From contig NC_092801.1 in the NCBI RefSeq assembly GCF_918797505.1, forward strand, positions 28,674,477 to 28,738,476: a stretch of DNA of 64,000 nt. The letters run 5' to 3'. The DNA comes from Bemisia tabaci. Its lineage: Eukaryota; Arthropoda; Insecta; Hemiptera; Aleyrodidae. Positions 18,517 through 30,279 of this stretch are shown piece by piece. How positions within the stretch are numbered: the stretch's first letter is position 1; the number at the start of each line of letters is the position of its first letter. The notes under the pieces are model-generated. The model did not search any database. It was not told the origin of the DNA and worked only from the letters and a program-made list of their open reading frames with translations. Position numbers and translations under genes: made by a program.

Positions 18517-20480
18517 GTAAGAGCAGGAGTTCCTTCCCTTTTACCTTTCAGCTTTTTCTGTATATTTACCCTTTTCAGATTTTGTATCAAATGATTCGCG
18601 CGAAAAATTAGTGTTTTCTTGAAAAATTTTGATGGGTGAATGTAAATGATGGTGAGTGCGTCTGCTACTTTCCGGGAATAAACGAATTTTTAAAGTGAGA
18701 TTTACGGTGAATTTTAAGGCTGATTTAAAGTTATGCGTGGTGTGCCGAAGTGGATGTCTGACTGAAGAATTTGGAGTAAAAGGAAATGTTAGCTTTTATT
18801 TTTTTGCAAATAACTGAAATCTAGATGTCTGAGTAAGATTTTTGTGTTTTTTTCTTCTCCTTTTTGTCACACTTTTCAAATTACCTTTTTATTCAAATGC
18901 GACAACAGAGAAACCGAATGGATGAAATTGCCGGTTATGATATGAAATTATAAAAAATTATAGATTAATTATTTTTCCGTGTAAAATAATGCAATTTAGC
19001 CACATTCAGATATCATTTCAATCCCAGTTCCATGTGAATGCGTGATTTTAGGAAGTGAAAAAATAAAAAAGCTCTGCCAAAGCATCTTCGTGCTTAAAGG
19101 AGATATATTTTTTCTAATTTCTCCTCCTTCTGAAAAAAAGACGTGTCACTGTATACCAGTGAATTCAAACCATATTACAATCTGTTTAGTAGTATTTTTT
19201 GTTTGCTTTTTGTTTCAGTTCTAAAACTATATTTTAATAATTTGTGTATTTTTTCGATAGTACAATTTCGAAACCTATTCAACTGGATTTTCCAGAACTC
19301 TAAAATATGAATTCATATCAACCCGAGATTAAGCCACAATTAAAGGTTTTGGAGGTGTATGCCTCCATAATATTAAATATTAGATATCATATTCGATGCT
19401 TATTTTCCCACTCAAGAATATATTCACGAATTTGAAAGTTTGAGAGGAGGAAACGTTCAGCCACTTAACATAAAAATTTAAAACCAACTCTTTTTTAGGC
19501 AAAATGTGACTTGGCTCCTTTCCGCCTAACGCAGTTTATTTCATCTGCCAAATTCTCGCGACTGGCGGTAAATAACAAAGCCAACTTGTGTAAATCCAAT
19601 TCTACCATCCGTCCAACCAAAGTCCGGTTACAACTTTTAATTCATCTTGTTAGTAGCGGTTCGTATCATTTCTCCTCAATTTAAAGTCCGAAATTTAATT
19701 CAATCGGAATTGTTACGGTCCTTCACTAACAAGCAATAAACAATGTGTTCTGCTTTCAACTTCCGTCAACTTTATTTGCTCGTAACATTCACGGAAGCTG
19801 CATTCCATGGACTAACAGTGAACGAAGCTCGATCGCAAAAATTCGTTTAGAAATTAACACAAGATTATTCCGCAGACTATAAAATTTAAATGGTTCTACA
19901 ATTTGAGTGTAAAGCGTTTTTTCAAAAACATTTTCCGTGTGATATTCCGTAAATAATTGCCGCAAGAATCCGACTTTTCTGTGCTTTTTTTATGAACAAC
20001 ACCTGGAATATTAGATGAACAAATTAGATGAACAAACATATTGATGGCAAAATATCTATTACAATCTAGGTTTTAACTTAATCAAACCCCCTTTTCTCGC
20101 AACTAACGCAATCGAACAAAATCAAAACTAACGTATCCTTAACTATTTTAAACCCATGTAGAGGTTGCATATATTTTGATATACCGAGGGTTAAAAAACA
20201 ATACCATCTAACTGGCAAAGACAAAAATGAGGTAGCGACTTCGCCGCAACCTGCAGTGTGAAATACGCATCTGATGATTTTAATGTTTCTTCCCACTTCT
20301 GTGGAGGAGCGCTGCAATCATTTTGTAATGTATGAAAGAAACGAGAAACCTAGCCTCAAAATTACAAAAATGTCGACATTTTCTCTTCGTCTTGCAAAAT
20401 TGTCAGTTTGCAGATAGGCGCTATTGTTACTTAGCCACCCAAAATTATAACAAACAAAAATTGAAAGTATAGCAAAGTAT
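18517..20480. other. No gene seen
   Basis: Long A+T-rich stretch without recognisable coding exons or repeats with defined ends. A weak minus-strand frame at 20078-20317 has no family resemblance. Confidence 0.45.
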
Positions 20481-20504
20481 GCTTGGAGGCAAGCAGATGC
20501 TCAA

Positions 20505-20628
20505 TGTTGACGGCGCAGGGATACAACAATTCGTACTTGATGGATGTCCATGTTGCGTCTGCAAAATTGAAGGGACGATGGCTGGAAGCGCGTGAACTCG
20601 CAATGCCCCGCTCTACACTGCCAGTAAG
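20505..20628 (+). repeat. Dispersed repeat R1 (gttgacggcgcagggatacaac), copy 1
   Basis: About 120 bp from gttgacggcgcaggg to ctgccagtaagg. Related copies lie at 33824-33946 (inverted), 55775-55897 and 56053-56155. Three copies keep the same frame, reading close to VDGAGIQQFVLDGCPCCV. Confidence 0.65.
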
Positions 20629-20779
20629 GTTATTTTTTATTAGCCATCGAACTTCATATCTTGATTTTACTCTTTCCTGACCTTGTAATGATTTTTCACC
20701 GCTTCGATCACTTCTTGTTTTGAAATCTTATCGTTGCCTCACACGAGTATCTCTCAGATTGTATTGCGGGGTCTCTAGA

Positions 20780-22218
20780 ACAGATTGTCTCCGGATGAAA
20801 CACCCAAAAATCGTCACATTTTTATACAGAAAACGACAACGTTAGCCATCAATATTCTTCATATCTTAATTTTATTAATCTTAAGGTTGTAATAATTGGA
20901 CCGCGTTAAACGAAAAGGAATCAAGCCACATCAGCTATTACCAAAGTTAACTGGGCAATTTAATGATTTACATGAAAACGGTTGTGCGGATTTTTCTGCA
21001 AACAATACACTGGGAATAAAACACATTGGATCTAGAGTCCAGACTCTTAAAAACATTGACAAGAAAAAATACTCTCGATTCAATCAGATTTAACCTTAAA
21101 TCAAGAACCAAGCCTCTTAATTTGAGCGGATTTCCTTTTGATTGAAGCTTAAATCTGCTTGAATCAAGAGTCCTTTTTCTTGTCAATGTTTTCAAGAGTC
21201 TGGACTCTACATCCAATGTGTTTTTTTTTTTTTCAGTGAAAATTTTCTTCGTAGTCCGAAGCAAATTCCTGAAAATTTTCCACAGAATCCGGAAAAACAT
21301 TCACTTGTAAAAATAATTAGTTAGGTTAGTATTTCAGTCTTTATTAATTAGTAATTCAGTTAAATTTGGCAATAGCTGATGTGGCTTAGTTCCTTTCAAC
21401 TCAGCACGGTCCATATTGTCTCCGGATTAAACACCCAAAAGTCGTCATATTTTTATACAGAAAACGGCAAAGTTAGCAATCAATATACTTCATCTCTTAA
21501 TTTTATCCATCTTAACGTTGTAATAATTGGACCGCGTTAAACAGAAAGGAACTAAGCCACATCATCTATTACCAAATTTACTTGGGCAATTTAATGATTT
21601 ACATGAAAACGGTTGTGCGGATTTTTGTGCAAATTTCAATACATTTTCTGCGTAGTTCCAAGCAACTTCCTGAAAATTTTCAACAGAATCCGGAAAAACG
21701 CACACTTGTAAAAAGAATTGAATTGCTCCGTTAAATTTGGCAATAGCTGATGTGGATTAGATTCTTTCTGCATGGCACGGTCCATATTGTCTCCGGATGA
21801 AGCACCCAGAAATCGTCATTTTTGTATGCAGAAAACGGCAAAGTTAGCAATCAATATACTTCATCTCTTAATTTTATCCATCTTAACGTTGTAATAATTG
21901 GACCGCGTTAAACAGAAAGGAACTAAGCCACATCATGTATTACCAAATTTACTTGGGCAATTTAATGATTTACATGAAAACGGTTGTGCGGATTTTCGTT
22001 CAAATTTCAATACATTTTCTGCGTAGTTCCAAGCAACTTCCTGAAAATTTTCAACAGAATCCGGAAAAACGCACACTTGTAAAAAGAATTGAATTTCTCC
22101 GTTAAATTTGGCAATAGCTGATGTGGATTAGATTCTTTCTGCATGGCACGGTCCATATTGTCTCCGGATGAAGCACCCAGAAATCGTCATTTTTTTATGC
22201 AGAAAACGGCAACGTTAG
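20780..22218. repeat. Tandem array, about 370-bp unit, three copies
   Basis: The markers aaaacggcaa.gttag recur at about 20845, 21477, 21848 and 22218. The last two intervals are 371 and 370 bp. The first is longer because a P1 element (21008-21238) is inserted. Each unit is a ttggaccgcgttaaa-type MITE plus a spacer beginning tattgtctccggatgaa. The second and third units are nearly identical. Confidence 0.85.
21008..21238. mobile_element. P1 palindromic element inside the first array unit
   Basis: It starts cactgggaataaaacac and ends gtgttttttttttttttcagtg. The arms gagtccagactcttaaaaac / gttttcaagagtctggactc pair. The later array units show the uninterrupted sequence caatacattttctgcg. Confidence 0.85.
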
Positions 22219-22219
22219 T

Positions 22220-23880
22220 CGGAAATGGGTCTGACCGACAGTCGCTTAATATTTGACGACTACCAGCATTACGCATTCGACTCTTGAGAGCCTTTCACCT
22301 GTGTCTCCGCTACTTCCCTTTCTCTCGCTTCATCCCCTTTTCCCCTCGCCGCGCCTCCACACCATGTTTTATTTAGCAACACTTGTGCCCACATTATCCT
22401 TTCGCGCACAATAACTGCACTGCCATGCTTAGGAAGAACACCCTATGAAGCTACAAGCGTTGTCAAATCGATGGCGAAGGAACAATACCACATATCTTTA
22501 AACCAACGATTTATCAGGACGAAGAAGAAACCTCGCCATTTTTGTAATTTTAAGGTTGAATTTCTAATTATTTTATATAATACGGCGCACAGTGAAACAC
22601 ATAAAGACGGAGCGCTAAAAGCGAAAAATGAAGCTTCTTTTGAACCACCTCTACTATTGGCTAGAGGATTGGCGGCGAAATCGGGACAAGTTTGAAATTC
22701 AAATGTAGGGCGGGAACTGAATAAAATTGCGTAAACAAAAGTATTCTAGGTTGATTTGTGCTCAAATTCACTTACCCACATGTATTTTTTTAGCTGAAGG
22801 TTATTTTTGGTCCGTCATTATAGACCAATTAATTTCATTTGGGAGTAACGGTCATCCAGGACTGTAACGGCCTGTTTGAACCGGCAGGACCACCATGAGC
22901 AGAAGAAAAACCAACTTTATCTGAGATTACTGCCTGTTACCGAGCAAAAGTAGGTGTATTATAAAAATTCGATGTCCCAACTTTTTTAATATATTCGTTG
23001 TAGGCATCTAAGACACGTTTAGAAAAAGAAATGTGGAAAAACCAAGAGGACAAGTTCAAATCAAACCGTTTACCGCCATGAATTCCCGCACTCATTTACA
23101 CACTCATACAAGCACCCAGCGCAGAACCAGGATGACCAGGATGCAGACCAGGAACCATCGCAGAACACAGAAATGAGGATGAAATTCCACGAAAAAAGGG
23201 GGACAAATTATGCGTTAATGCTCAAGAAAATTCAGTCCATGTTGGCGGAAATTTGGCCGCATTTGAAAACTCATACGACGTTTTTCCGCCACAGGGCAGA
23301 TCTCGGCGCCGAAAGGGCTCGTAGGAGGAACGATCAAAGGCTGTTCCATCGTGTACGTCCAAGTCTTTGTTGCCTTTTAACGACATTCCCACTTATTCAG
23401 GGGTTTTTTTTTCTCCGTCTACACATATGTGACATAGGTGTGTATAGAGTGAAAAGACCCTGCTGAGCCTACGAGGCAATATCTTCAAAAGATAATTGCA
23501 ATTTTTGCAGAGTCGGGCCCAAAAAATTGGATCTTCGATCGAAAACATTCTCTGGTGTCCTGAATAATAAGTTTTGAGTCGTATAGGCTAAATTTCGTCG
23601 GCTCTCTGACACGAGGGCGTATCTTAATATCCACGTGAATCCTGTCTTACATATAAACCCATTCTTTCTGGGGCTCTGGAGATCAAGAGATGCCCTCACT
23701 TCAGAGGGGCAACGATTTGTGCCAACAGAGAGCGTAAACTAGTATTCTACTCCGACACTTTTAATGCTTTGAACATTACAGATTGGAATTTAAATACTCA
23801 TTTTTCTCCAAATTTATTTTTATTTTCACTAGAGACTTCCAGTTCCTGTGTCTCTGGCTCAGTTTGATAAGTTCGGGCCA
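22220..23880. other. No supported gene; MITE fragments
   Basis: A left end of the TA-type MITE (actgccatgcttaggaagaac, 22420-22465) and a right half (ggcggaaatttggccgcatt...acgacgtttttccgcc, about 23240-23305) are present. Open frames of 74-97 codons here overlap these pieces or lack family resemblance. Confidence 0.45.
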
Positions 23881-24041
23881 GTGGCGTGACATGCTTCTCG
23901 ATCTATCGATATTTCCCCATCAGAGCTGTGGTAAATAATCGATTTTTAAGGTGTTCGCTGCGAACACCCTGTTTATCGATAATTTTCCATAGGTTTAATT
24001 GGCAGATCAATTGATATATCGCAAAGCACGCCACGCCACTG
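23879..24041. mobile_element. hAT-like MITE, copy 3, exact 8-bp duplication gttcgggc
   Basis: The ends cagtggcgtgacatg / cacgccacgccactg are flanked by gttcgggc on both sides (23871-23878, 24042-24049). It is 163 bp. Confidence 0.9.
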
Positions 24042-24099
24042 GTTCGGGCGTTTATAGTCCCAATATGCTCAGCGTGAACTGCTGTATACGGTTTTTGAA

Positions 24100-25250
24100 T
24101 CACTAACTATATGTTTTTATACGGACTAATGTTTTTTCCGTTGTCCGTCATACACGTCTGAGTTATATTGATTTTACTTTTCACTAAAAAAAAAATGTTG
24201 AATTCACTCCCTTCTCGCACATTTTTAAAATGAACATGGTATCCAACACAAAAGTGATAAATCATTTGATAGCGCAGAAATATTAGATGAATTGTCTGTT
24301 ATCGAGAATCAAAATTAGATTCACGTTGATGGGTCGTGGGAACAACAAACTGAAATGCTGAGCACAAAATCAGCATTATTTATTAAGTAGGTAAATAGAG
24401 CGACTTCGTACTAGCGTTTCAGCATCATAATTAAAGATAAAAAATAATGTCCGTATATCGCGTCCTGATTGGCAACACTGCAGCAGTGTTACACGATTCA
24501 TCCAGACTCCGAGGTTGGTCATAGTCAACGAGATTGTATATGTAAAACAGACAATCTTCCCGCACATTCAATTGCAACTATACAGTGTCATTGCAAGGAA
24601 ACCAGATCGCCTGCTATTAGTGTGCATGCAACCCGGGTATCTCATAAATACGAATAGTTGTATTCAGGCGTTGCCATTAAAAAAGGTCGGGGCGCCTTCA
24701 ATGTTTCCACATGTTAACCGATTATGTAGCATCGTTGCATTTTTCTTGACGTCGTCAGTTTTTCAATCAGTTCTTTCATTATGGTATCCTGTATTTTTCG
24801 GTCAGTTGGAAACAGTGTGGCCGAATTTGCCACGCTCCGGCAGCAGGAGTAAAATTTTGAAGCAAGTTGTGAGCATGGTGTTAAAAATTGAGAGGTCAGG
24901 AAAGCGTAAAATTCCCATCAAGTATATTTAATAGTATAGGCAACGTTTACATGGGCTTAATAAGCTTGAATATGTTAGATTGCGTTGGTTTAAATTAAAC
25001 TGAAATATAAAACCCCAACTATCGCCATTCAATGTTTGACCGAGGCTGTGTAGAATTTCATTAATTTTTGCGAACTACCCTCTGTAAATTACGCGTTAGA
25101 ATAAAAATAATTTGTGAGGCGGTAGCTAAATCAGCACTCAAGTCTCACCAAACACCATTCGAACATCAAACAATTCTACTTTTTAATTAAATTAAAAAAT
25201 AATTCTAATTTCTGTCGATGGCTAAAGCGCAAAACCACGTATCTCCATCA
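24100..25250. other. No supported gene; one 138-codon open frame
   Basis: A + strand frame at 24515-24931 stays open for 138 codons but has mixed hydrophobic and basic stretches and no recognisable domain. Its upstream in-frame alternatives overlap a different frame of the same stretch. Probably chance. Confidence 0.35.
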
Positions 25251-25261
25251 CAGTGTTTCAA

Positions 25262-25804
25262 AATTTTCGCTTTCAGTTTATTTTGTCAAATACAAACAAG
25301 CAACTTCGTAGCTCGAAATTTATACATAATGTTCTATCTGCAAAGATTAAAATACAAGAGAGTTTTTTTGAAAAAAAAGAACGTCGACTAGAATTCCAAA
25401 AAAAAGTAATGTTTGACAATTGGTCTGCAAACAGAGATACGTGATTTTGTACTTCAGACATCCATAATATCTTTTCCAATATGCATAGTATTTTTCGCAA
25501 TTTTTCAAAAATAGATCAATAATGGATTATAAATCTTCTCTCTATGCTAGAATTCGTTGCTCCGGTAAATTTTCGAGTGTGATGTATATAATTCATATTT
25601 TGTTGAAAAGAAGCAAGCAACTTCATTGCTCGAAATTTATTCAGAATATCCTGTCTGCAAAGAAAAAAAGAAAAGAAAGTTTTCAACAAAAAAATACGTC
25701 AACTAGAATTCCAAAAAAAGTAAAATGTGACAATAAGTCTGCAAACTGAGATACAAGATTTTGCACTTCAGCCATCCATATTATCTTTTCCAATATCATA
25801 CTGG

Positions 25805-25853
<49 letters not shown>

Positions 25854-26160
25854 ACATTGGATTTAGAGTCTAGACTCTTGAAAACATTGACAAGAAAAAA
25901 TACTCTCGATTCAATCGGATTTTTGCTTGAATCAAAACGAAATCCGCTTAAATTAAGAGGCTTGGTTCTTGATTTAAGCTAGATTCTGATTGAATCAAGA
26001 GTACTTTTTCTTGTCGATGTTTTTAAGAGTCTGAACTCTAGATCCAATGTGTTTTTTTTCCAGTGATGCATCGTATTTTTCGCAAATTTTTTCCAAAAAA
26101 GAGATCATGGAATATGAATCTTCTCTCCATGTAAGAACTCGACGCTCCGGTAAAAATTCA
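25262..26160. repeat. Tandem duplication of an about 300-bp unit, second unit split by a P1 element
   Basis: Unit 1 (25262-25560) and unit 2 (about 25565-25799 plus 26066-26160) share cgaaatttat.ca.aat, actagaattccaaaaaaa and cttcag.catccat.atatcttttccaatat. Unit 1 is uninterrupted where unit 2 carries the transposon. Confidence 0.75.
25799..26065. mobile_element. P1 palindromic element with a long poly-A left end
   Basis: It begins ctgg followed by about 48 A, then cacattggatttagagtc, and ends gtgttttttttccagtg. The arms gattcaatcggatttttgc / gattgaatcaagagtac pair. The insertion site is shown intact in the neighbouring repeat unit at about 25488 (atgcat), with a related short duplication on both sides here. 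Confidence 0.85.
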
Positions 26161-26588
26161 ATTTTTGCGTGGGCGAATAAATCGTTGCGGGAAGAGCCGT
26201 AGCCCCTGATTCGCACCACTTCGCTTCTCGCAGCGAAGCGAGGGAAAATACAAAACGGACATCGCGAATTATTGTCGAAATTTTAAGGTGAGCCCTCGAA
26301 AATACGGCTTTAAAAGAGACCTGCGGCTCATGTTCAAACGTCAACACCGTGTTTTTTTGGCGTGCGTTTAGCAAACGAATCGAAGAAATCGCTCTCGCGA
26401 GCGGAAAAAATAATAACCGTCCGCGATCGGATTCGCAGATGAAAACAAATCATTCGGCATTATGGAAGCGGCGCACTGTGGATCGAGGCAATTCGGAAGG
26501 TCGTACATTAAATTTTTGACTAAAACTGCGAATTTTTATGTTTATTTCGTCGCATTTTAAATTTCAAGGAGTGCTCTTAGAAGCTAAT
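26160..26588. other. No gene seen
   Basis: Mixed composition with a CpG-bearing stretch (26330-26500). A minus-strand frame at 26105-26374 has no family resemblance. The segment ataaatttttgactaaaactgcgaatttttatgtttatttcgtcgca has a relative near 63420-63465. Confidence 0.4.
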
Positions 26589-27084
26589 GGAGATGTTGCA
26601 TGCGTGAGGAATTTGCGATTTGACTATTATTTCTTACATAAAAGTTCGCGGAAACACGACGGTGCCTCTCTGGTTTTCTCTGAAATCAACTCCCAAGCTC
26701 AAAAAAAGTTCTCAAGTTGAGGCCAAAATGGAGGGGATATCCCACGCTGAGTCCACCTCTACATCAAGACAAACTCTCCATGCAAAGATAGGGAGCAAAT
26801 ACATTAGCAGGGTTGCCGTGTTTTCAGTTTTGGAGTCCCCAAATAAAGTGGCAGCCCTGTCAATGTATTTGCTCCCTATCTTTGCATGGAGAGTTTGTTT
26901 TGATGTAGAGGTGGACTCTCAGGGTAGGGTGGGATATCCCCTCCATTTTGGCCTCACTTTGAGAGCTTTTTTTGAGCTTGGGAGATGATTTCAGAGAAAA
27001 CCAGTGGCACCATCGTGTTTCTCGCGAACTTTTACACAAGGAATAAAAGTCAAATGGCAAATTCCTCACACATGCAGCATCTCC
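26589..27084. mobile_element. P2 foldback element, copy 2
   Basis: The ends ggagatgttgcatgcgtgagg / cctcacacatgcagcatctcc are inverted. Central arms tgcaaagatagggagcaaat / atttgctccctatctttgca pair exactly around 26840. Length 496 bp. Confidence 0.85.
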
Positions 27085-27272
27085 ATTTTAGAACCTCAAT
27101 TTTTTTTTTATACGGAGTGATAAGCGTTTAAAGTTTCCGAATTTTTTCCGACCTTTCTGATTGACTCGATCCACCGTGCGGCGGAAAGAAGTCGCGGAAT
27201 AATTTGTGTGGTCGAGCGGGCGCGCAATCGGATCAGATGTAATCCCGCAACTTGCATGGCTACCCCACGCGC

Positions 27273-27419
27273 CAGTGGCGTGGTGTGCTTTGCGATGTAT
27301 CGATTCGACTGTCATTTACGTACGGAAAAGGATCGAGAAACAGGATGAACACCTTAATAATCGATTCTTTACCATGGCTTCAAATGGGAAAATATCGATA
27401 ATCGAACGCCTCGCCACTG
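27273..27419. mobile_element. hAT-like MITE, copy 4
   Basis: The ends cagtggcgtggtgtg / cgcctcgccactg are flanked by ccacgcgc and ccatgcgc (7 of 8 identical). It is 147 bp, shortened internally. Confidence 0.85.
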
Positions 27420-27600
27420 CCATGCGCAAATTTTTTCCGTGCGTTGTTAAACTGTCCAACAGCGAATTGTGCATGATCAAATCGATGGCTGAAGTCGTAA
27501 AATGCATCCTTCTAATTGTCACGTTGCCAGTAATCGTTGAATCTTTTAAGCAGAAAACCAAAACATATTCTGAGTTCTCTCACTCCTTATATTTTGAGAC

Positions 27601-28110
27601 AGTGGGTAAAAGTCTCTTGCATCTGGAGCCCGGACTCTTAAAAATTTGATAAGGAAAATACTCTTGACTCAATCAGATTTTTGCTTGAATCAAACGAATA
27701 TCCGCTTTAATTAAGCGGCTTTTTGGCTCTTGCTTTGAGAGAAAATCCGTTTGAATCAAGATTATGTTTTCTTGTCAAATTTTTGACGAGACTGGACTCT
27801 GGATCGAAGAGTCTTTTTTTCCATTGTTGACCAACTAACGGCAACCAAAGGGAGACTCTATACTATACTTAGATTATTTAATCCCCCTCAGTCTTCAACA
27901 ACGACCCGTTTCAGCTGTTAGCACTCCATTTGCCGTTTGGCCACTTCGTCTATTAATTTGTCCATCAATTTCAAAAATGTCGTGCCCACTTCCGTGCCAT
28001 GTAAAAACACCGTATATCCATTTGGACTTCTTAGAATTTATTTTGAAAAAATTCCTGTTTCGGGACACTTGCGGTAATTTTTCTTGTACTTTTTAAGAAG
28101 GAGTCAATAG
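27601..28110. mobile_element. Composite of P1, M2 and TA-type MITE pieces
   Basis: A P1 copy (27601-27826, gagcccggactcttaaaaa...gagactggactctggatc) is followed by an M2 segment (ccaactaacggcaaccaaag...ttgtccatcaatttc) and a diverged TA-type MITE left end. The same three pieces in the same order and orientation lie at 5.7-6.7 kb. Confidence 0.65.
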
Positions 28111-28400
28111 TATTTTGTCTTGTCAATTTTTTAAGAGTCTGCGGATTATGAATATAAGGATTGTTTTAGTGATTATTTACTTCCTTTGCAAATCAAATCA
28201 TATTTTTTTTCTTTTTTTTTGGGGGGGGGGGGGGTCAAATCGACTACGAGTCTTAACTCTGGATCCTGAAGAAAAAGATAACAGAGGAAACTCGTATAAT
28301 ACGAATAAACTCTCATATTATATGCCTCAATCTTACCATCCGCCACAGCTCCACCATCACGCCGCTGGAAAACTTTCGGGTGAACTGGAGGGGATCCAAG

Positions 28401-29069
28401 ACTGCCATGCTAAGGAAGAACGCCGTATGAACCTTCAGGCGTTGCCAAATTTCCATTTCTAAAACACGAATTTCCTGATAAACTTAAAATATTTTTCTTC
28501 CAATTTTTCAGATTATGTTGTTTGCAATCTCACCGAACACTGAAAAAAAAAATCTCGGTGTATTTACTAAGGAGAGGGTAAAATTACCAAGAATTCAGAG
28601 TTCTATTTGATCCCAATTTTTTCTTGGTAAAATTACCATTCATAGAATTGGTAGTTTTACTGAGAAATCTCGGTAAAATTATTGAATTTTCTCGGTAATT
28701 TTACTAGGCCTTGGTGAAAACGCCAATATTTTTTATCGACTGTGGTAGAATTACCGAGATAAAATGACAAAGTTACCGGGAATTGATAACCAATAAAAGT
28801 GGTATTCTTACCTGGAAAAAACAGTAAAAATACCGGTTTTTAGGTAAGCTTACCAGTCTGTATTGGTAAAATTACCAATAATTGGTGAAAAAAAGTGAGA
28901 TGGTAAAGGAACCAACGGATCTTGGTAAAAACGCCGAGAATTTTTTTTCACCGAAAGTTCCCGAAAATTTCAAGGAGGAACATTCATAACTTTCCTCAAA
29001 AATGAACATTTTATCGAAACAAATTTGGCAACTCTCGAATGTTCATACGGCATTCTTACTCAGCACAGG
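28401..29069. mobile_element. TA-type MITE split by a T1 element
   Basis: The left end actgccatgctaaggaagaacgccg and right end ttcatacggcattcttactcagca are normal for the family. Between them sits a T1 element (28539-28950). Removing it restores a MITE of the usual length. Confidence 0.85.
28539..28950. mobile_element. T1 element (cactgaaaaaaaaaatctcgg), copy 1, nested
   Basis: It starts cactgaaaaaaaaaatctcgg and ends cgagaattttttttca. The interior is filled with ggtaa/ttacc repeats (ttggtaaaattacca and similar). The flank accgaa is present on both sides, a probable short target duplication. Related copies in the other orientation lie at 29479-30147 and 51613-52043. Confidence 0.8.
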
Positions 29070-29478
29070 AGAAGAGGACTCGATCGTGGGAGTCTGAGTC
29101 AAGACGAGAGGGCGCCCGAATTAGCATTCATCCGGGAGGTCGCGCCCAGCTTTCGGGGGCTCTCGGCCCCAAGTTTGATCCTCCCCAACTTCCACGCGAT
29201 TACTAATAGCCGAGGTGTTCCCGCATAAAAGTTCAAGCCAACCGATTCGGTAACCCACCGGCCCCGCGGAGCTTTGATGGATGGCGCAACTTTTGTTATT
29301 CATATTCGAAAAACATCAAAACACCCCCGCTGAATGCCCGCAAAAATTGATTTATGCTCCGAGGGGGTGGAAGGTGAACAGCGCGGCGCAAACGCTGAAA
29401 ATGCATGAGCTCCGGGCGCCATTCTGCCGTGTTCAAGTAAAATGTCGTATGAACTTTCAGCCGTTGCCAAATTTCCAA

Positions 29479-30147
29479 CACTGAAAAAAAATTCCCGGCG
29501 TTTTTACCAAGGTCCGTTGGCACCTTTACCATCTCACTTTTTTTTTACCAGTTATTGGTAATTCAAAATCAGCGAACATTGTAATGCAATGTCTGAAGGT
29601 AGTAGCACTAAATACATTGGAGTTTGTATTGTAGCCGAGTGCTAGAAATAATGCAAAAATGTTTTTAAAAAAACACTTACATTTTATTAACAATTTTATA
29701 TCGAAGCTTTTCGAAGCGAACGCTTCATCGTCAGGGTCACAAAATCAATATCACAAAGGCCATTTTTGCATTCTTTCTAGCACTCGGCTACAATCCAAAC
29801 TCCAATATTGGTAATTTTACCAAGACAGACTGGTAAGCATACCTAAAAACCGGTATTTTTACTTTTTTTTCAGGTAAGAATACCCCTTTTATTGGTAATC
29901 AATTCCCGGTAACTTTGCCATTTTATCTCGGTAATTCTACCACAGTCGATAAAAAATATTGGCGTTTTTACCAAGGTCAAGTAAAATTACCAAGAAAGTT
30001 CAATAATTTTACCGAGATTTCTCGGTAAAATTACCAATTCCATAAACGGTAATTTTACCAAGAAAAAACTGGGATCAAATAGAACCCTGAATTCTTAGTA
30101 GTTTTACCTTTTTCTTAGTAAATACACCGATATTTTTTTTCCAGTGA
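29479..30147. mobile_element. T1 element, copy 2, interrupted
   Basis: The ends cactgaaaaaaaattcccggcg and atattttttttccagtg are inverted relative to copy 1. Sequence order is the reverse complement of copy 1, apart from a 243-bp insertion at 29564-29806 that sits between two copies of attggtaatt. Confidence 0.85.
29564..29806 (-). mobile_element. Penelope-like terminal fragment, nested in T1
   Basis: A 243-bp insertion flanked by a 10-bp duplication (attggtaatt). A 45-bp sequence ggagtttg.attgtagccgagtgct... occurs inverted at 29617-29661 and 29761-29806, with an extra 53-bp tail beyond one arm. Inverted terminal repeats with a short one-sided tail fit Penelope-like elements. On the minus strand cctgacgatgaagcgttcgc then ttcgaaa resembles a degenerate hammerhead core, which Penelope-like elements are known to carry. 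No reverse transcriptase is present. Confidence 0.5.
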
Positions 30148-30279
30148 ATGATAAAATACGAATTTCTTGGTGAACTTATGAATATTTTCCTTCCCATTTT
30201 CAGGTAATTTTGTTCGCAATTTCACATTAAGTTCCTTAAAGTTTCAAGGGAATCCATTCATAACTGTCCTCATTAGATC

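Noticed and set aside
20896..22215. CRISPR-like direct repeats
   Set aside because: Units are about 370 bp with no short repeat/unique spacer pattern; this is a eukaryotic tandem repeat of a MITE.
24515..24931. 138-codon open frame
   Set aside because: The longest frames in the region overlap in different phases and none shows conserved motifs.
27206..27649. 147-codon open frame
   Set aside because: It spans a hAT-like MITE and the start of a P1 element; no independent coding evidence.
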